Positions 19,622 to 30,386 of a stretch of DNA of 64,000 nt are shown here, in pieces (within the stretch, counting starts at the first letter, position 1; every line of letters starts with the position of its first letter). The notes under the pieces were generated by a model that was given only the letters and a program-made list of their open reading frames with translations, was not told the DNA's origin and made no database searches. The translations under genes were made by a program, and so were the position numbers. This DNA comes from Archegozetes longisetosus (taxonomy: Eukaryota > Arthropoda > Arachnida > Sarcoptiformes > Trhypochthoniidae): contig JAEMBT020000006.1 of assembly GCA_018873245.2 (NCBI GenBank), positions 5,415,855-5,479,854 of the forward strand. The letters run 5' to 3'.

Positions 19622-20969
19622 AATGAGTTATTTATATATTTTATTACTTATTATCTTATTTACTCAAAATGAGTCATCAAATGTAAGAGAATATGACGAC
19701 ATATCAGATAAACTATAAGGTGTGGAGTAAAAGTTATCTTACTTGGACTTTTATCAATTATCCTAAAAACTTAAAGATCATAAAAATGTAATCTACTATG
19801 AGTTTTAGGTGCGTTTCGAGCATTGGAAGTGATTTCACATCTTAAGTTTGAGTTCCTGCACAATAATACTGGAGCCGATATTGTAATAAATTTTATACCT
19901 CAACCATAAATTATTTGAAGGTGATGCTTATTTTAGAACTGAAACATTAGCACATGCTTTCTTTCCAGACAATGGAGATATTCATATGAACGATAATATT
20001 AATTGGAGTTTAAGTTTCTATCCAGAACCAAATACTTACAACATGTTTTATGTTATACTTCATGAAATTGGACATTCTTTAGGATTAAATCATATAAATA
20101 ATCCTGATTCTATAATGTATCCTTCTTATATTAATAAAAGTTATGATGCATTGAATTTTACTTTTAAACCTGAATCAATAGATGAAAAATTAATTAAAGC
20201 AATGTATTCAGAATATCATACTACTAGTGCAATAACTTCTACAGCAACCTTATCAGCTAAAACCACTGTAAATACTGAAACAACTAAGATAAAATATGAT
20301 TCAACTACTACAAAAACATAGATTGAAGAATTTTACCCTGACTTCTCACATTGTAAATATGATGATAATGAAATTGATTGGTGTAATAATGATGATTTGA
20401 TTTTCAATCTTATTTATGATATTGAAAGATATCTATTTCTTTATAAGAGTATTGATTTTTGGATGTATACAGATCAAAGTGGAATCAAGTCTAGAAAGTT
20501 TAACCATTATGATTATTGGAATGATGTTAATTAGCCAGGATTGATTTCAATTAAACAAATTGATAAAGATTTTGTACTATTTTATGAAAAATTTGTACAA
20601 ATACTTAGTTGTAAAATAAGAGAAATAAATTTAGAATATTCTAAAATAAATATTACTAATAGAGTTCATGGAGTATTTTACAATCATACATCTGATATTC
20701 TTTACTTATTTTCAAGAGAGATCCCTAAAATCTATTACAAGCTCATCAATGCAAGAACTAATAAAGAAAAAATGTTAATTAAACCAATTAGTTTGTGGAA
20801 AATAGACATCTTTGACAATGACATAGTTTTCAGTAGAAATAATATTGTTTATTTTATTAAAGGAAATGTGATTGATTACTTTGATTTTGCTTTAAATATT
20901 TCAGTCAAAGGAATAATTTTTAAGAGATCAATGCAAAACTCTACCTCTTGTTAAGGATTTGAGAAGTGA
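19622..20969 (+). pseudogene. Matrix-metalloprotease-like gene (matrixin plus hemopexin-like region), decayed
   Basis: An ATG at 19622 starts a signal-peptide-like hydrophobic run. Matrixin catalytic-domain segments follow in different frames (about 19720-19800 and 19810-19910), then one frame from about 19910. The zinc site HEIGHSLGLNH is at 20061-20093, followed by the Met-turn SIMYPSY. A Thr/Ser hinge and a Cys-containing region that could be hemopexin-like continue in the same frame to a TGA at 20967, broken by TAG at 20319 and 20532 and TAA at 20952. At least two frameshifts lie upstream. Matrixins cleave extracellular matrix; some large insect viruses carry them. Association with the Polinton-like block is by position only. 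Confidence 0.65.
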
Positions 20970-22218
20970 AATCTTTAATTCAACGTTAATTTAACGAAAT
21001 AGTTTTATTATATTTGAAATAAGATAAAAGTATTTAATCGTTGTTGCATATAACTTATTCATAGCAGCATATAAAGAAAATACTTATACATTTTGTGTTT
21101 TAGATTCAGTTTGCGTTTGAATGTCATTGTCTTCAGAAGCAATTTTTTCTTTGTTAAAAAGTTTACTTTAAAATTTATTCAAGTGAAAATTGTTTAAATT
21201 ATCATGATACTGTTGGATATAATCACTAAACATGTAAGTAGAATATAATTAATTTCTTGGTAATTATAAAAAATAATTTAATTTTTTTACTTATAAAGGG
21301 GGAATGCATTTGGGAATGTACAAAAATTAGCTAATTTATGTCGTAGTATTCAAAGTTTGAAAATTCCAAAAGAACCACAATATGAAAAAAGTAGAAAGCG
21401 ACTTGATGAACTATAAAAACATATAATGAACGATATAATTGATATAATTCTTGATCAAATAAAGTCGGATGAAGAAATAAATTAACTCTATGAAAATTAT
21501 TTAAAAGGATTCAAAGAGAAGAAAAAAATTCAAGACAAACTTTATTCAGAAATGAAGTCTAAACTCCCTTCTAAATGATAAGAAATGATGATTAACCTAT
21601 AAAAACAGTCATTATGTACATTTGAAATATTAAGCATTAAATAAAAATATGAAATTTCTTTTTTAGTGTTATTTATTTCTGTTAAATAATCATTTTCTTT
21701 GTTTAATCATCATCAATCTTATCTATTGTTAAAGAAAATGTGATTGATTACTTTGATTTTGTTTGTGTTCTTAAATGAATTAATTCTTAAAATTAACTTC
21801 TACGTATTGATTAATTTGTGATCGTAAATAATTTTTATCTTATCTTTTTCTGATACGATGACAGTTAATTTATGTAACTAATAATATGTACGCCAACGTG
21901 TCATTTCTTACATGGATTTCCACAATAAACGTGTCCCAGCATTCCATTTCAACCTTGAAAATATTGCTATCATAGACGAACATCATAAAATTTTTATGTA
22001 AAATTTATTATTTATGTGCTTTTACTTTTATTTTATGACATGAAACTTATGTAATATTATCTGAATAAGTAGTTGGAAAACTACAATTTTTGTCACTTTT
22101 TTATGTAAAAATAATACGAAAATATATTATTTTACATGTTATTTTGAAATAATAATAATAAAACGAAAAAGGACGAAAAGGACGAAAAGGACGTGTGCCA
22201 GAATCGGCATTTTGTACA
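20970..22218. other. AT-rich tail of the viral-like block
   Basis: It contains a readable but interrupted frame at about 21303-21580 (TAA twice, then TGA at 21578), rich in Lys/Glu/Ile, preceded by an acceptor-like TTTTTTTACTTATAAAG. No family was recognised. GGACGAAAA repeats three times near 22166-22190, just beyond the STAND gene's end. Confidence 0.4.
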
Positions 22219-25200
22219 CTACTCACGATGAACATTACCAAGGTTCGTCAATGTTACAGCTACTGATGGATGGTCGGGACCGTAGTGCTTTTCCATGATC
22301 GGCAACGCACGTTCGTATAACTCGCGAGCTTTCTTATAGTCTCCTAAATTCCGATGGGCACTACCAAGGTTCGTCAATGTTACGGCTACTGATGGATGGT
22401 CAAGACCGTAGTGCTTTTCCATGATCGGCAACGCACGTTCGCATAACTCGCGAGCTTTCTTGTAGTCTCCTAAATTCTGATGGGCACTACCAAGGTTCGT
22501 CAATGTTTTGGCCACTGATGGATGGTCGGGACCGTAGTGCCTTTCTTTGATGTCCAGCGCTCGTTTGTATAACTCGAGAGCTTTATTGTAGTCACCAAAA
22601 TCACTATAGGCAATACCAAGGTTCGTCAATGTTACTGCCACTTCTGGATGGTCGAGACCGTAGTGACTTTCGTTGATCGGCAACGCTCGTTCGTATAACT
22701 CGCGAGCTTTCTTGTAGTCTCCTAAATATTGATGGGCACTACCAAGGTTCGTCAATGTTACGGCCACTTCTGGATGATCGAGACCGTAGTGACTTTCGTT
22801 GATCGGCAACGCTCGTTCGTATAACTCGAGAGCTTTCTTGTAGTCTCCTAAATTCTGATGGGCAAGACCAAGGTTCGTTAATGTTAGGGCCACTGATGGA
22901 TGGTCGGGACCGTAGTGCCTTTCTTTGATGTCCAATGCTCGTTTGTATAAATCGAGAGCTTTATTGTAGTCACCAAAATCACTATGGGCACTACCAAGGT
23001 TCGTCAATGTTACGGCCACTGATGGATGGTCGAGACCGTAGTGCCTTTCGTTGATCGGCAACGCTCGTTCGTATAACTCGAGAGCTTTCTTGTAGTCTCT
23101 TAATTCCTGGTGGGCACTACCAAGGTTCGTCAATGTTACGGCCACTTCTGGATGATCGAGACCGTAGTGCTTTTTGTTGATTGGCAACGCTCGTTCGTAT
23201 AACTCGAGAGCTTTCTTGTAGTCTCTTAATTCCTGATGGGCAATACCAAGGTTCGTCAATGTTACAGCTACTGATGGATGGTCGGGACCGTAGTGCCTTT
23301 CGTTGATTGGCAACGCTCGTTCGTATAGCTCGCGAGCTTTCTTGTAGTCTCCTAAATTCCGATGGGCACTACCAAGGTTCGTCAATGTTACGGCTACTGA
23401 TGGATGGTCCGGACCGTAGTGCTTTTCCATGATCGGCAACGCACGTTCGTATAACTCGCGAGCTTTCTTGTAGTCTCCTAAATTCCGATGGGCACTACCA
23501 AGGTTCGTCAATGTTACGGCTACTGATGGATGGTCGGGACCGTAGTGCTTTTGCATGATCGGCAACGCACGTTCGCATAACTCGAAAGCTTTCTTGTAGT
23601 CTCCTAAATATTGATGGGCAAGACCAAGGTTCGTTAATGTAAGGGCCACTTCTGGATGGTCGGGACCGTAGTGCCTTTTTTTGATGTCCAATGCTCGTTC
23701 GTATAACTCGAGAGCTTTATTGTAGTCACCAAAATCACTATGGGCAACACCAAGGTTTGTCAATGTTACGGCCACTGATGGATGGTCGGGATCGAATTTC
23801 TCTACTTTAATAATTAGTAAACGTTTTAACAATACTCGTCCTTTGTGTCCATACCCTAAATCGTGATACCATTCTGCTAGTAGCGATATGATAATTTCTA
23901 CATAATTTTCTTTTCGCTCGTTTTCTAATTCCGAAAAACCTATCATGTCTCTTTTTAGGTAATCTTCTATGTGTTGCCATACTATTTCCAAGTGTTCTAA
24001 TAGCTTCCTTATTTTTCCTAATTCCTCTATACTTTTAGTACCACATGAAACAATATCCTTGAATAAACAAACAACTGCCACCAGATTATTCTTTCTTTCA
24101 CCAATTAACCACTTTAATCGTATAACCTCCTGAACTAAGCGATGGATTGATGCACTTTCGTTGTACTCATTTATTGTGATCATTGAGTAGCAAGCTAATG
24201 TTCCTAATGCTTCTTCGAAGATCCCAGTTTGGTTCCTTTGGCTGTCTATTGTACTATTAGCGAACTTTTCCAATAAAAAGTTAGGAATGTCGTTACTCGC
24301 AACACACGCGCATAAATTCAACAATTCGATTGCAAGAAAAGATTCATTACGTATTAAGTTTATTGTAATATCCCAGGTGATGTATACAGATGTGAATTGG
24401 GATAATTGATGCGAATTTTTCAGTATCTCATCAGATAGTAGCGATTTCTTCTTAGATAAAAACTCTATCTTTCTCTCTTGATGCAGCTCTAAGTAGCGTG
24501 AAATTGTCATCAATTTATTCATTTTAATAAAGGCACAAGCTATTGCTAAAGCTAAAGGTAATCGACCTACAAGTTCAGATAGTTTATCTAATTCGCTCTC
24601 TGAAAATCTACTTCCTAATATTTTCTGGATGTAAGCTCTTGATTCTTCGATTGTGAATACATCAACTAAAATTGTTTCTCGCGGCCAGTATCCTGAATAA
24701 CGAGAGGTAACTAATATCCTTCCTCCTTTGATTGGAATCAACTCTAGAATAGACTCATAGTTAGGTGCATTGTCATAAACTAGAAGCCAGCCAGCAATCG
24801 ATTCTTCTCGATTGCACTCGGTTGGTCGATCTTCTAACCATTCTTTGACTCTGGAGCACAATTTCTGATCATCTTTTTCGTCCTCTCTAATAATATTAAG
24901 CCTTCGCCCGAGTTTAATATATGACTGCTGTAATGTTTGTACATTCTCGGCATTAAACCAGGCAACTCCTTTATAGTTCTTGTAATGTTGCCAGACATAC
25001 TCTAACGCTAGTTGTGTCTTGCCAATCCCACCTAAGCCATGACAAGCTGTTAAGATGACAGGGACATCTTTTTGACTAAAGTGATCTTTTATTTGTTGCA
25101 GCAATTCATTTCGGCCGGTATAGTTACTGTTTTTAGGCGGAACCATCCATAGTTCTGGTAAGCATTTAGCAGGTTCAATTGGAATCATTTGAGTGACTTC

Positions 25201-25305
25201 TATACCAGTAACATTTAAGTTGTTAATGTGATTATTATGACCTATATCAGTCACTCCTTGCACATTGACAGTTAAACTATTAATTCCTTCTAGATTGCTT
25301 GACAT
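22219..25305 (-). CDS. NB-ARC / TPR-repeat STAND (NLR-like) protein
   Basis: A single uninterrupted frame encodes 1028 residues. Residues 1-40 are Asn/Val/Ile-rich with a RHIM-like IGHNNHINNL. The NB-ARC ATPase follows: P-loop GLGGIGKTQ at 90-98, Walker B WLLVYDNA at 173-180, sensor GGRILVTSR at 194-202 and GRLPLALA at 247-254. A helical linker leads to 12 full and one partial 42-residue TPR units of kinesin-light-chain type from about residue 500, many nearly identical. STAND ATPases are ligand-gated switches that oligomerise in immunity and cell death. The gene lacks introns, unlike its neighbours, and sits among mobile DNA, which suggests acquisition or retroposition. The frame stops mid-repeat at CATC|GTGAGTAG, which reads as a splice donor, so the real gene may continue in an unseen exon. 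Near-identical repeats could also be collapsed or expanded in assembly. Confidence 0.88.
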   Translation of the reverse strand: MSSNLEGINSLTVNVQGVTDIGHNNHINNLNVTGIEVTQMIPIEPAKCLPELWMVPPKNSNYTGRNELLQQIKDHFSQKDVPVILTACHGLGGIGKTQLALEYVWQHYKNYKGVAWFNAENVQTLQQSYIKLGRRLNIIREDEKDDQKLCSRVKEWLEDRPTECNREESIAGWLLVYDNAPNYESILELIPIKGGRILVTSRYSGYWPRETILVDVFTIEESRAYIQKILGSRFSESELDKLSELVGRLPLALAIACAFIKMNKLMTISRYLELHQERKIEFLSKKKSLLSDEILKNSHQLSQFTSVYITWDITINLIRNESFLAIELLNLCACVASNDIPNFLLEKFANSTIDSQRNQTGIFEEALGTLACYSMITINEYNESASIHRLVQEVIRLKWLIGERKNNLVAVVCLFKDIVSCGTKSIEELGKIRKLLEHLEIVWQHIEDYLKRDMIGFSELENERKENYVEIIISLLAEWYHDLGYGHKGRVLLKRLLIIKVEKFDPDHPSVAVTLTNLGVAHSDFGDYNKALELYERALDIKKRHYGPDHPEVALTLTNLGLAHQYLGDYKKAFELCERALPIMQKHYGPDHPSVAVTLTNLGSAHRNLGDYKKARELYERALPIMEKHYGPDHPSVAVTLTNLGSAHRNLGDYKKARELYERALPINERHYGPDHPSVAVTLTNLGIAHQELRDYKKALELYERALPINKKHYGLDHPEVAVTLTNLGSAHQELRDYKKALELYERALPINERHYGLDHPSVAVTLTNLGSAHSDFGDYNKALDLYKRALDIKERHYGPDHPSVALTLTNLGLAHQNLGDYKKALELYERALPINESHYGLDHPEVAVTLTNLGSAHQYLGDYKKARELYERALPINESHYGLDHPEVAVTLTNLGIAYSDFGDYNKALELYKRALDIKERHYGPDHPSVAKTLTNLGSAHQNLGDYKKARELCERALPIMEKHYGLDHPSVAVTLTNLGSAHRNLGDYKKARELYERALPIMEKHYGPDHPSVAVTLTNLGNVHRE

Positions 25306-26827
25306 TTTTTCTGGGCTATACTGATTACACGATGATTTTAATCAGTATTCTCTTTTGTTCTGAAAAGAAAAATTTCTCGATCCAGGTTCAATAGTATTAA
25401 TATCTTTTTTATTGTACTAGATTAGAAAATAATTTAGAAAACAAGGAAATTGAATTATATCCGCGAACTTTGTGAAAATGTAATTTTTCAAAAATTCTGA
25501 TAATTTGTAGTTATTCAAAAGTGCTTAATTCTTAAGTTAAAAATTAAGTTTAATACAAGTCTTAAGTACAAAATTCTAAACAAAATAAAAGCTAGTGATA
25601 GACGCACTCGTCACTGAAGCTCTTATTCGACACAGAGCGACAAAAGCTAGAGCGTCAAATATCGCTGTACTAGCATCACTTTCCACTCATTTGAAAAATA
25701 TTTTCCAAAACAAAATTTCTTATTTACCTCTTTGCTAAAGAAAATCTCAGATTTTCCATTATTAATCGTAAATTGATATTTAGGTTTAAGGTTTCACCAA
25801 AAAAATGGTTAATAAAAATATGATCGAGAAATCTTAAAGGAGAATGTCCACGGTCTATGACTTTGTGGGCCAATAAACTAAATGAATCCGAAGATGTGCT
25901 AAATTGGAGCCACTACCAGCTGTTCATTAGCTCATTCCTATTATATATTGTAGGTTTTTGTACAAAAGTCTATACTTTTTGAGAAATTGTATCCTAACTA
26001 AAAATGAGATAAAACAGTCCAAATTTTGATTCACATAACATTACACAATTTAGTAAAATCCAATTACTCATTCAACTGTTTTGAGATTATATGAAAGTAT
26101 AAAATGACAGTTTTAGATAAGTTTTTGAATAATAAGATTTTCTTGCTATTCTCAGCCTTAACTTCGAAATTTTTAGTTCTCTAAATCATATCTACATTTG
26201 AGTATAAGAAAACAACATTGAAAATATCGGACTTGCATCGGAAACTGTTTCCTTGTGAGTGCTAGTCTCACGATTATTACAGTAGTCTTGAATTCTTTTC
26301 ATACAGATATTCCTCTTTCATAAATATGTTCACAGAAGTGTTGAATAATGAGACTTTAAACTCCAAACTTCTAATGTAAACACTGAAATTCTGTAAATCT
26401 TGTGTAAACTGAATAGTTTCTGATTATTTTCAATCATTTGTTCGTTAGAAAATTCTTGAAATATTGAACTCTTCATTTTACAGAAATTATCATCACATGT
26501 GAAGTCACACTAGTAAAATAATTCCAATGGTTGATGCTACGCACGGTCATAATGTAGTAAATTTAAAACAAAAGTATTCTTTCGAAATGAATTTAGAAAA
26601 TTAATCCAATTATAATTGTAACTATTGTTTCAACATCTTATAACTTGTCTGTTATATATCGGCAACAATTTTTGTACTTTCACAATTAAATATAATGTAA
26701 ATGTAGTTTATAAATTTTATAAAGATTTAGTGAATATCATTCAGTTAGACACCAAGCTATATGAGTTTTAAATAAAATTTTATCAATTTTCAAATCACTT
26801 CTTTAAATGTTAATAAAATTATAATTA
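25306..26827. other. AT-rich intergenic DNA upstream of the STAND gene
   Basis: No open frame or RNA gene was recognised. The start of the STAND transcript should lie here on the minus strand, but I see no clear core promoter. Confidence 0.4.
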
Positions 26828-28423
26828 TTGCTTGTGCAACGAGAGAGTGGACTAAATAGAGATCTGTAATAACTATCAAAATTATCAGCCAATAAAAATA
26901 GCACACGATAAAAATTATACATAAATTAAGCCACTATTTTTAACACAAAGAATTGTTTCCAATAAAACGTGATATTAATTATTAATAAATTCTTATGAAT
27001 AGAATGTGATTTAATTATAAATTGCGAAAGAATGTAGTCCATTAAGGATAACTATAAGTTAGGAACTGATCATTATATAAATTCTTACGTCAAATATATT
27101 GTCACAAATTTATGCAAATTCTTACGTCAACGTCATCCAACAAGTAAGCGGAAAGACATAATTAATGACAATTAAAATTACATAACTTTCAAGAACTTCA
27201 ATTTATTATACTTTAAATAATAAAAATCGTAATTTTCATAAAAAAAACTAAGAAACGAACCCTTAATTTTCATTTAAACTAAAGGATTATGTTATAATAG
27301 ATGACATTATATTGAATTTTAATAAAAATAATGTGTTTCCATCAATTAATGACTACAAAGTAGCTAGACTAAATGAATCCTTTTCATTCAAAAATTACGG
27401 GCGTAGAACCTTTTATAAAATATTAAAGTGAGATATAAATATTCTGATACAAAAAATTATTAAAATCGAAAATTACTAATAGATCTGATATTAAGAAATG
27501 AATTAATTATTTAATTGAAAAGAGGTCCATTGAAAAACTTACACCTAATTCCTTTTTTGTATACATTGACGAGATATTTGTTCACAAAAACTACGTAAAG
27601 TACAAGATATTACAACCTTTAAATAATAGCAAAAAACTTAGATTTAAAATGTCAATTGGTAAAGAGACGCGTTTTTCAATAATACATGCTGGAAGTGAAA
27701 ATGGATTTGTTAAAGGAGCCGAAGAGATATTTGTTAGTTCTGAAATTAATTCTCAGCTTTTTGAAAAGTGGCTTAAAGAAAAATTATTACCAAATGTGCC
27801 CCTTTGTTCAGTCATCGTACTTGATAACGCACCTACTCATTCAAAGCAGTACAATAAAGCAGCCGTTAAGAGTGACAATATTACAAAAATTAAAAATTGG
27901 CTCAAATTTAATAATATTAGTTTTGAACATAACTTTAAAAAAGTGATTTATTTAAACTCGTAAAAGAGAATACATTTAATTGTAATTATAATGTCGACAA
28001 AATAATTAGAGATTCTGGTCATATTCCTTTACGTTTACCTCCATATCACTGCGAGCTCAACCTTATTGAGCTAATTCGGGCCCATTTAAAACAGCTAATA
28101 TCAAAGCATCACTTCAATAATAATACACAAGAATTTAAATATCTAATATCTGAGGCATTCGCCAAAATTGATGATAATTTTTGGCTTAAGTGTATTAGAC
28201 ATACCACTAAAATCGAATCTGAATTTTGGATAAGCGATAAAATTATTTATAACAATATGTTATCAGGGCATAATTATATCAAAAAGTATTGTTTTTAATG
28301 ACTATTATAAATATCTTCAACTGTATTTCTTTTGCTTTAGTGCGTGTGTTAAAGTTTTTCTATTGATTGAACTAAATTTTTGTAAACATCTCTATTCAGT
28401 CCACTCTCTCGTCGCACAAGCAA
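26828..28423 (+). mobile_element. IS630/Tc1-type DNA transposon, 1.6 kb
   Basis: Terminal inverted repeats start TTGCTTGTGCAACGAGAGAG on the left and match the inverted right end over about 45 bp with few differences. Each end abuts a TA dinucleotide (26826-26827, 28424-28425), the usual target duplication of this superfamily. The interior encodes a broken DDE transposase. Apart from that damage the element looks full length and fairly young. Confidence 0.88.
27282..28298 (+). pseudogene. DDE transposase of the IS630/Tc1-type element, frameshifted
   Basis: A helix-turn-helix-like segment (RLNESFSFKNYGRRTFYKIL, about 27362-27425) precedes the catalytic core but is separated by stops. The core frame is open from about 27500: first Asp in YIDEIFVH, second Asp in VIVLDNAPTH (27823). 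It shifts frame near 27941, where one base appears missing. It resumes with RLPPYHCELNLIELIRAHLK carrying the third acidic residue (28068) and ends at a TAA at 28296. The second Asp to Glu spacing is about 81 residues, longer than the 34 of mariner/Tc1, as in the arthropod PPYxCxLNxIEL group of DDE_3 proteins. Confidence 0.85.
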
Positions 28424-28924
28424 TATAGACCTAAAAATTGAGCTATTTTCGAAGAAAATACGCCATATTAAAATTTCAGCGTATTTTTTATAACTTATAA
28501 GATAAGAAACCCTCCAAAGTAACAATCAAATAAGTCTGGGATATATGCACTATAGATTTTGATTAATACTTAGAAATAATTAGATACTATTGCAAAACAT
28601 TGAAGCGTTAGAATGCATATGATGGATGAGTGAGTGAGTGAGTGAGAGACGCGAAACGTTCTGCACCTGAATATAGAAACGCTAGTTTTGATTACTTAAG
28701 AAAACACGAATTTTGTATTGAACAAAAAAAACATTTATAAGCAATCAATTAAAAGCATCGTGATTAAAAATCATTCAAAGCAACTAACAATAAACCGATT
28801 TAACTCTGATTTTCGGGTTATTTTTATCAGGTGGACCGTCAATTTTACGAACTATTACTTATTCGAGAGACACATTTTGAATAAACTAACACAATTTTTA
28901 TAATTTGAAACTTAAACACCTGAA
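28424..28924. repeat. Dispersed GA/TGAG-headed repeat, copy 2, and flanks
   Basis: A GAGT microsatellite at 28627-28650 precedes about 150 bp (28681-28820) similar to 11353-11495. The association of the same unique segment with a purine-rich tandem array in both copies suggests the array is part of the repeat. The small open frames here are not considered genes. Confidence 0.65.
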
Positions 28925-29185
28925 AAGATATAGAATAAGAAAATAAACTCACCAATTGTTGTTGAGATGAGAGTGTTTTTCGACTTTAAGTCTTCTTCAG
29001 CACATGAAAAGAAAAAGGAGAGAAAAAGCAGTATCAAAAGGCACAACAAATGGCGCCTTTTGTTGTGCCTTTTGATACTGCTTTTTTCTCTCCTTTTTCA
29101 TGTGCTGAAGAAGACTTAAAGTCGAAAATTTCACTCTCTTCATCCTCAACAACAATTGGTGAGTTTATTTTCTTATTCGATATCT
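28925..29185. repeat. Long palindrome, about 130-bp arms
   Basis: The two arms are near-perfect reverse complements around GGCGCC at 29052-29057. Differences are confined to a few bases and a small indel around 28972. There is virtually no spacer. On the plus strand the right arm reads as an open frame from ATG 29050 ending at a donor-like TTGGTGAGT. A transcript from either side would fold into a long hairpin. Confidence 0.85.
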
Positions 29186-29409
29186 TAATTTATTACAAAC
29201 CACCCGCGCATACCCATCTTTTATTATTAAACACCTAAAAAGTTTGTTTCAATTTATAAACTTTGACAGTTTTATTGAAGACATACTTTATTTAAGATTT
29301 TCACTTATTTGGCGCTAAAAACAATCAAACGACTGAACGTTTGGATATGTTTTGCTGATATAAGTGATTTTCAGAAATATTTGACTAAATTCTAAAATAA
29401 TTGAATTCA

Positions 29410-30292
29410 ATGAACGAACAAAACGAAAGACTCAAACAATTGGAGAATAGCCTAAAAACTCAACTGAAAGTAAGTCTTATTAAAGTTAAGATCTTTAGTA
29501 ATGTTTCGATTAAAATAATAGGAAATAAGAACTAAAATGTATTCAATTAATAACCAAACTAAGAGATATGCGAATACAATAAGACAGTCGTTGGAATCAA
29601 TGGAAAAAAGACAACAAAAACATTCAATTAATTTGAAAGCAAACGACATGTCAATTGTGGGTCATTTTGTTGTTTTGAGATATTGTTTACCGAAAAGCGT
29701 CGAAAGTATTTCTGTTAATTTGAAATGTTTGCTTTCCATACATAACAACTCAAACGAACTGTTCGTCAAAATGTCATTACCTCTCACCCAAACCATTAGC
29801 TTTAAGATTACGTTTAATGACAAAACAATTGCTCGAGTTCTCAATTATAGCATCGATTGGAATCATGTCTTCAGACTCAATACTAATCCATTCAGTCATC
29901 AGTTTATGCGTCCGTTTCAGAATTGCATCACTTTTAACATCAAATCAAATCAATCGCTAAATAGATTTGATTTTTCAAAACTAAATCATTGCAAAACTAT
30001 TACTGAAGCCAATTGTGAGATAAGTCTAATGTCGAATACTCTATCGATTCACTTCACTCGTTTCACTTACCTCTTAATGATCTTAAAGTGGATCAATACT
30101 ACGATCGATTCGAGTATCAAATTCATTGAAGATAAAAATTCAAATCAAGTCATACAGAGATCGCTTAAGAACGAGTTGACTTTTGTGGCAAATATTCATT
30201 TGAACAAAAATGATTACCGAAATGTTAGAAAAGAGTTATTCGTGCTCGAGATGGCAACCGATCGACTAATGTGTAAATTCGTTTCAAAGTGA
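29410..30292 (+). CDS. Unrecognised 276-aa protein with N-terminal coiled coil
   Basis: Two exons (29410-29469 and 29522-30292) join in phase 0 through a 52-bp intron with GTAAGT and TAATAG ends. The first 60 residues are charged and heptad-like (ERLKQLENSLKTQL, then RQSLESMEKRQQK), suggesting a coiled coil. The rest is a mixed domain with alternating hydrophobic strands and no motif I know. Codon use resembles real genes and the frame is intact. It ends 94 bp before the convergent RpSA stop. It could be a fast-evolving complex subunit; I assign no function. Confidence 0.75.
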
Positions 30293-30386
30293 AAATAAAT
30301 TCAATTTTAGAAAATTTTATTTCTTAAATTATTCAAAAGCCATAATAGCGTTTGCAATAATAATCTGACAGTAAGTAATCAGATGT

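Noticed and set aside
16602-21580. Firm claim of a reassigned genetic code
   Set aside because: Frameshifts in the metalloprotease segment and AT-rich decay explain most interruptions; kept only as a speculative observation.
22219-23800. CRISPR-like regular repeats
   Set aside because: The 126-bp periodicity is the coding repeat of a TPR protein, with no short repeat/spacer structure.
29050-29238. 62-residue frame starting in the palindrome as a protein-coding gene
   Set aside because: It arises from the palindrome arm and runs past a donor-like site; no family resemblance.
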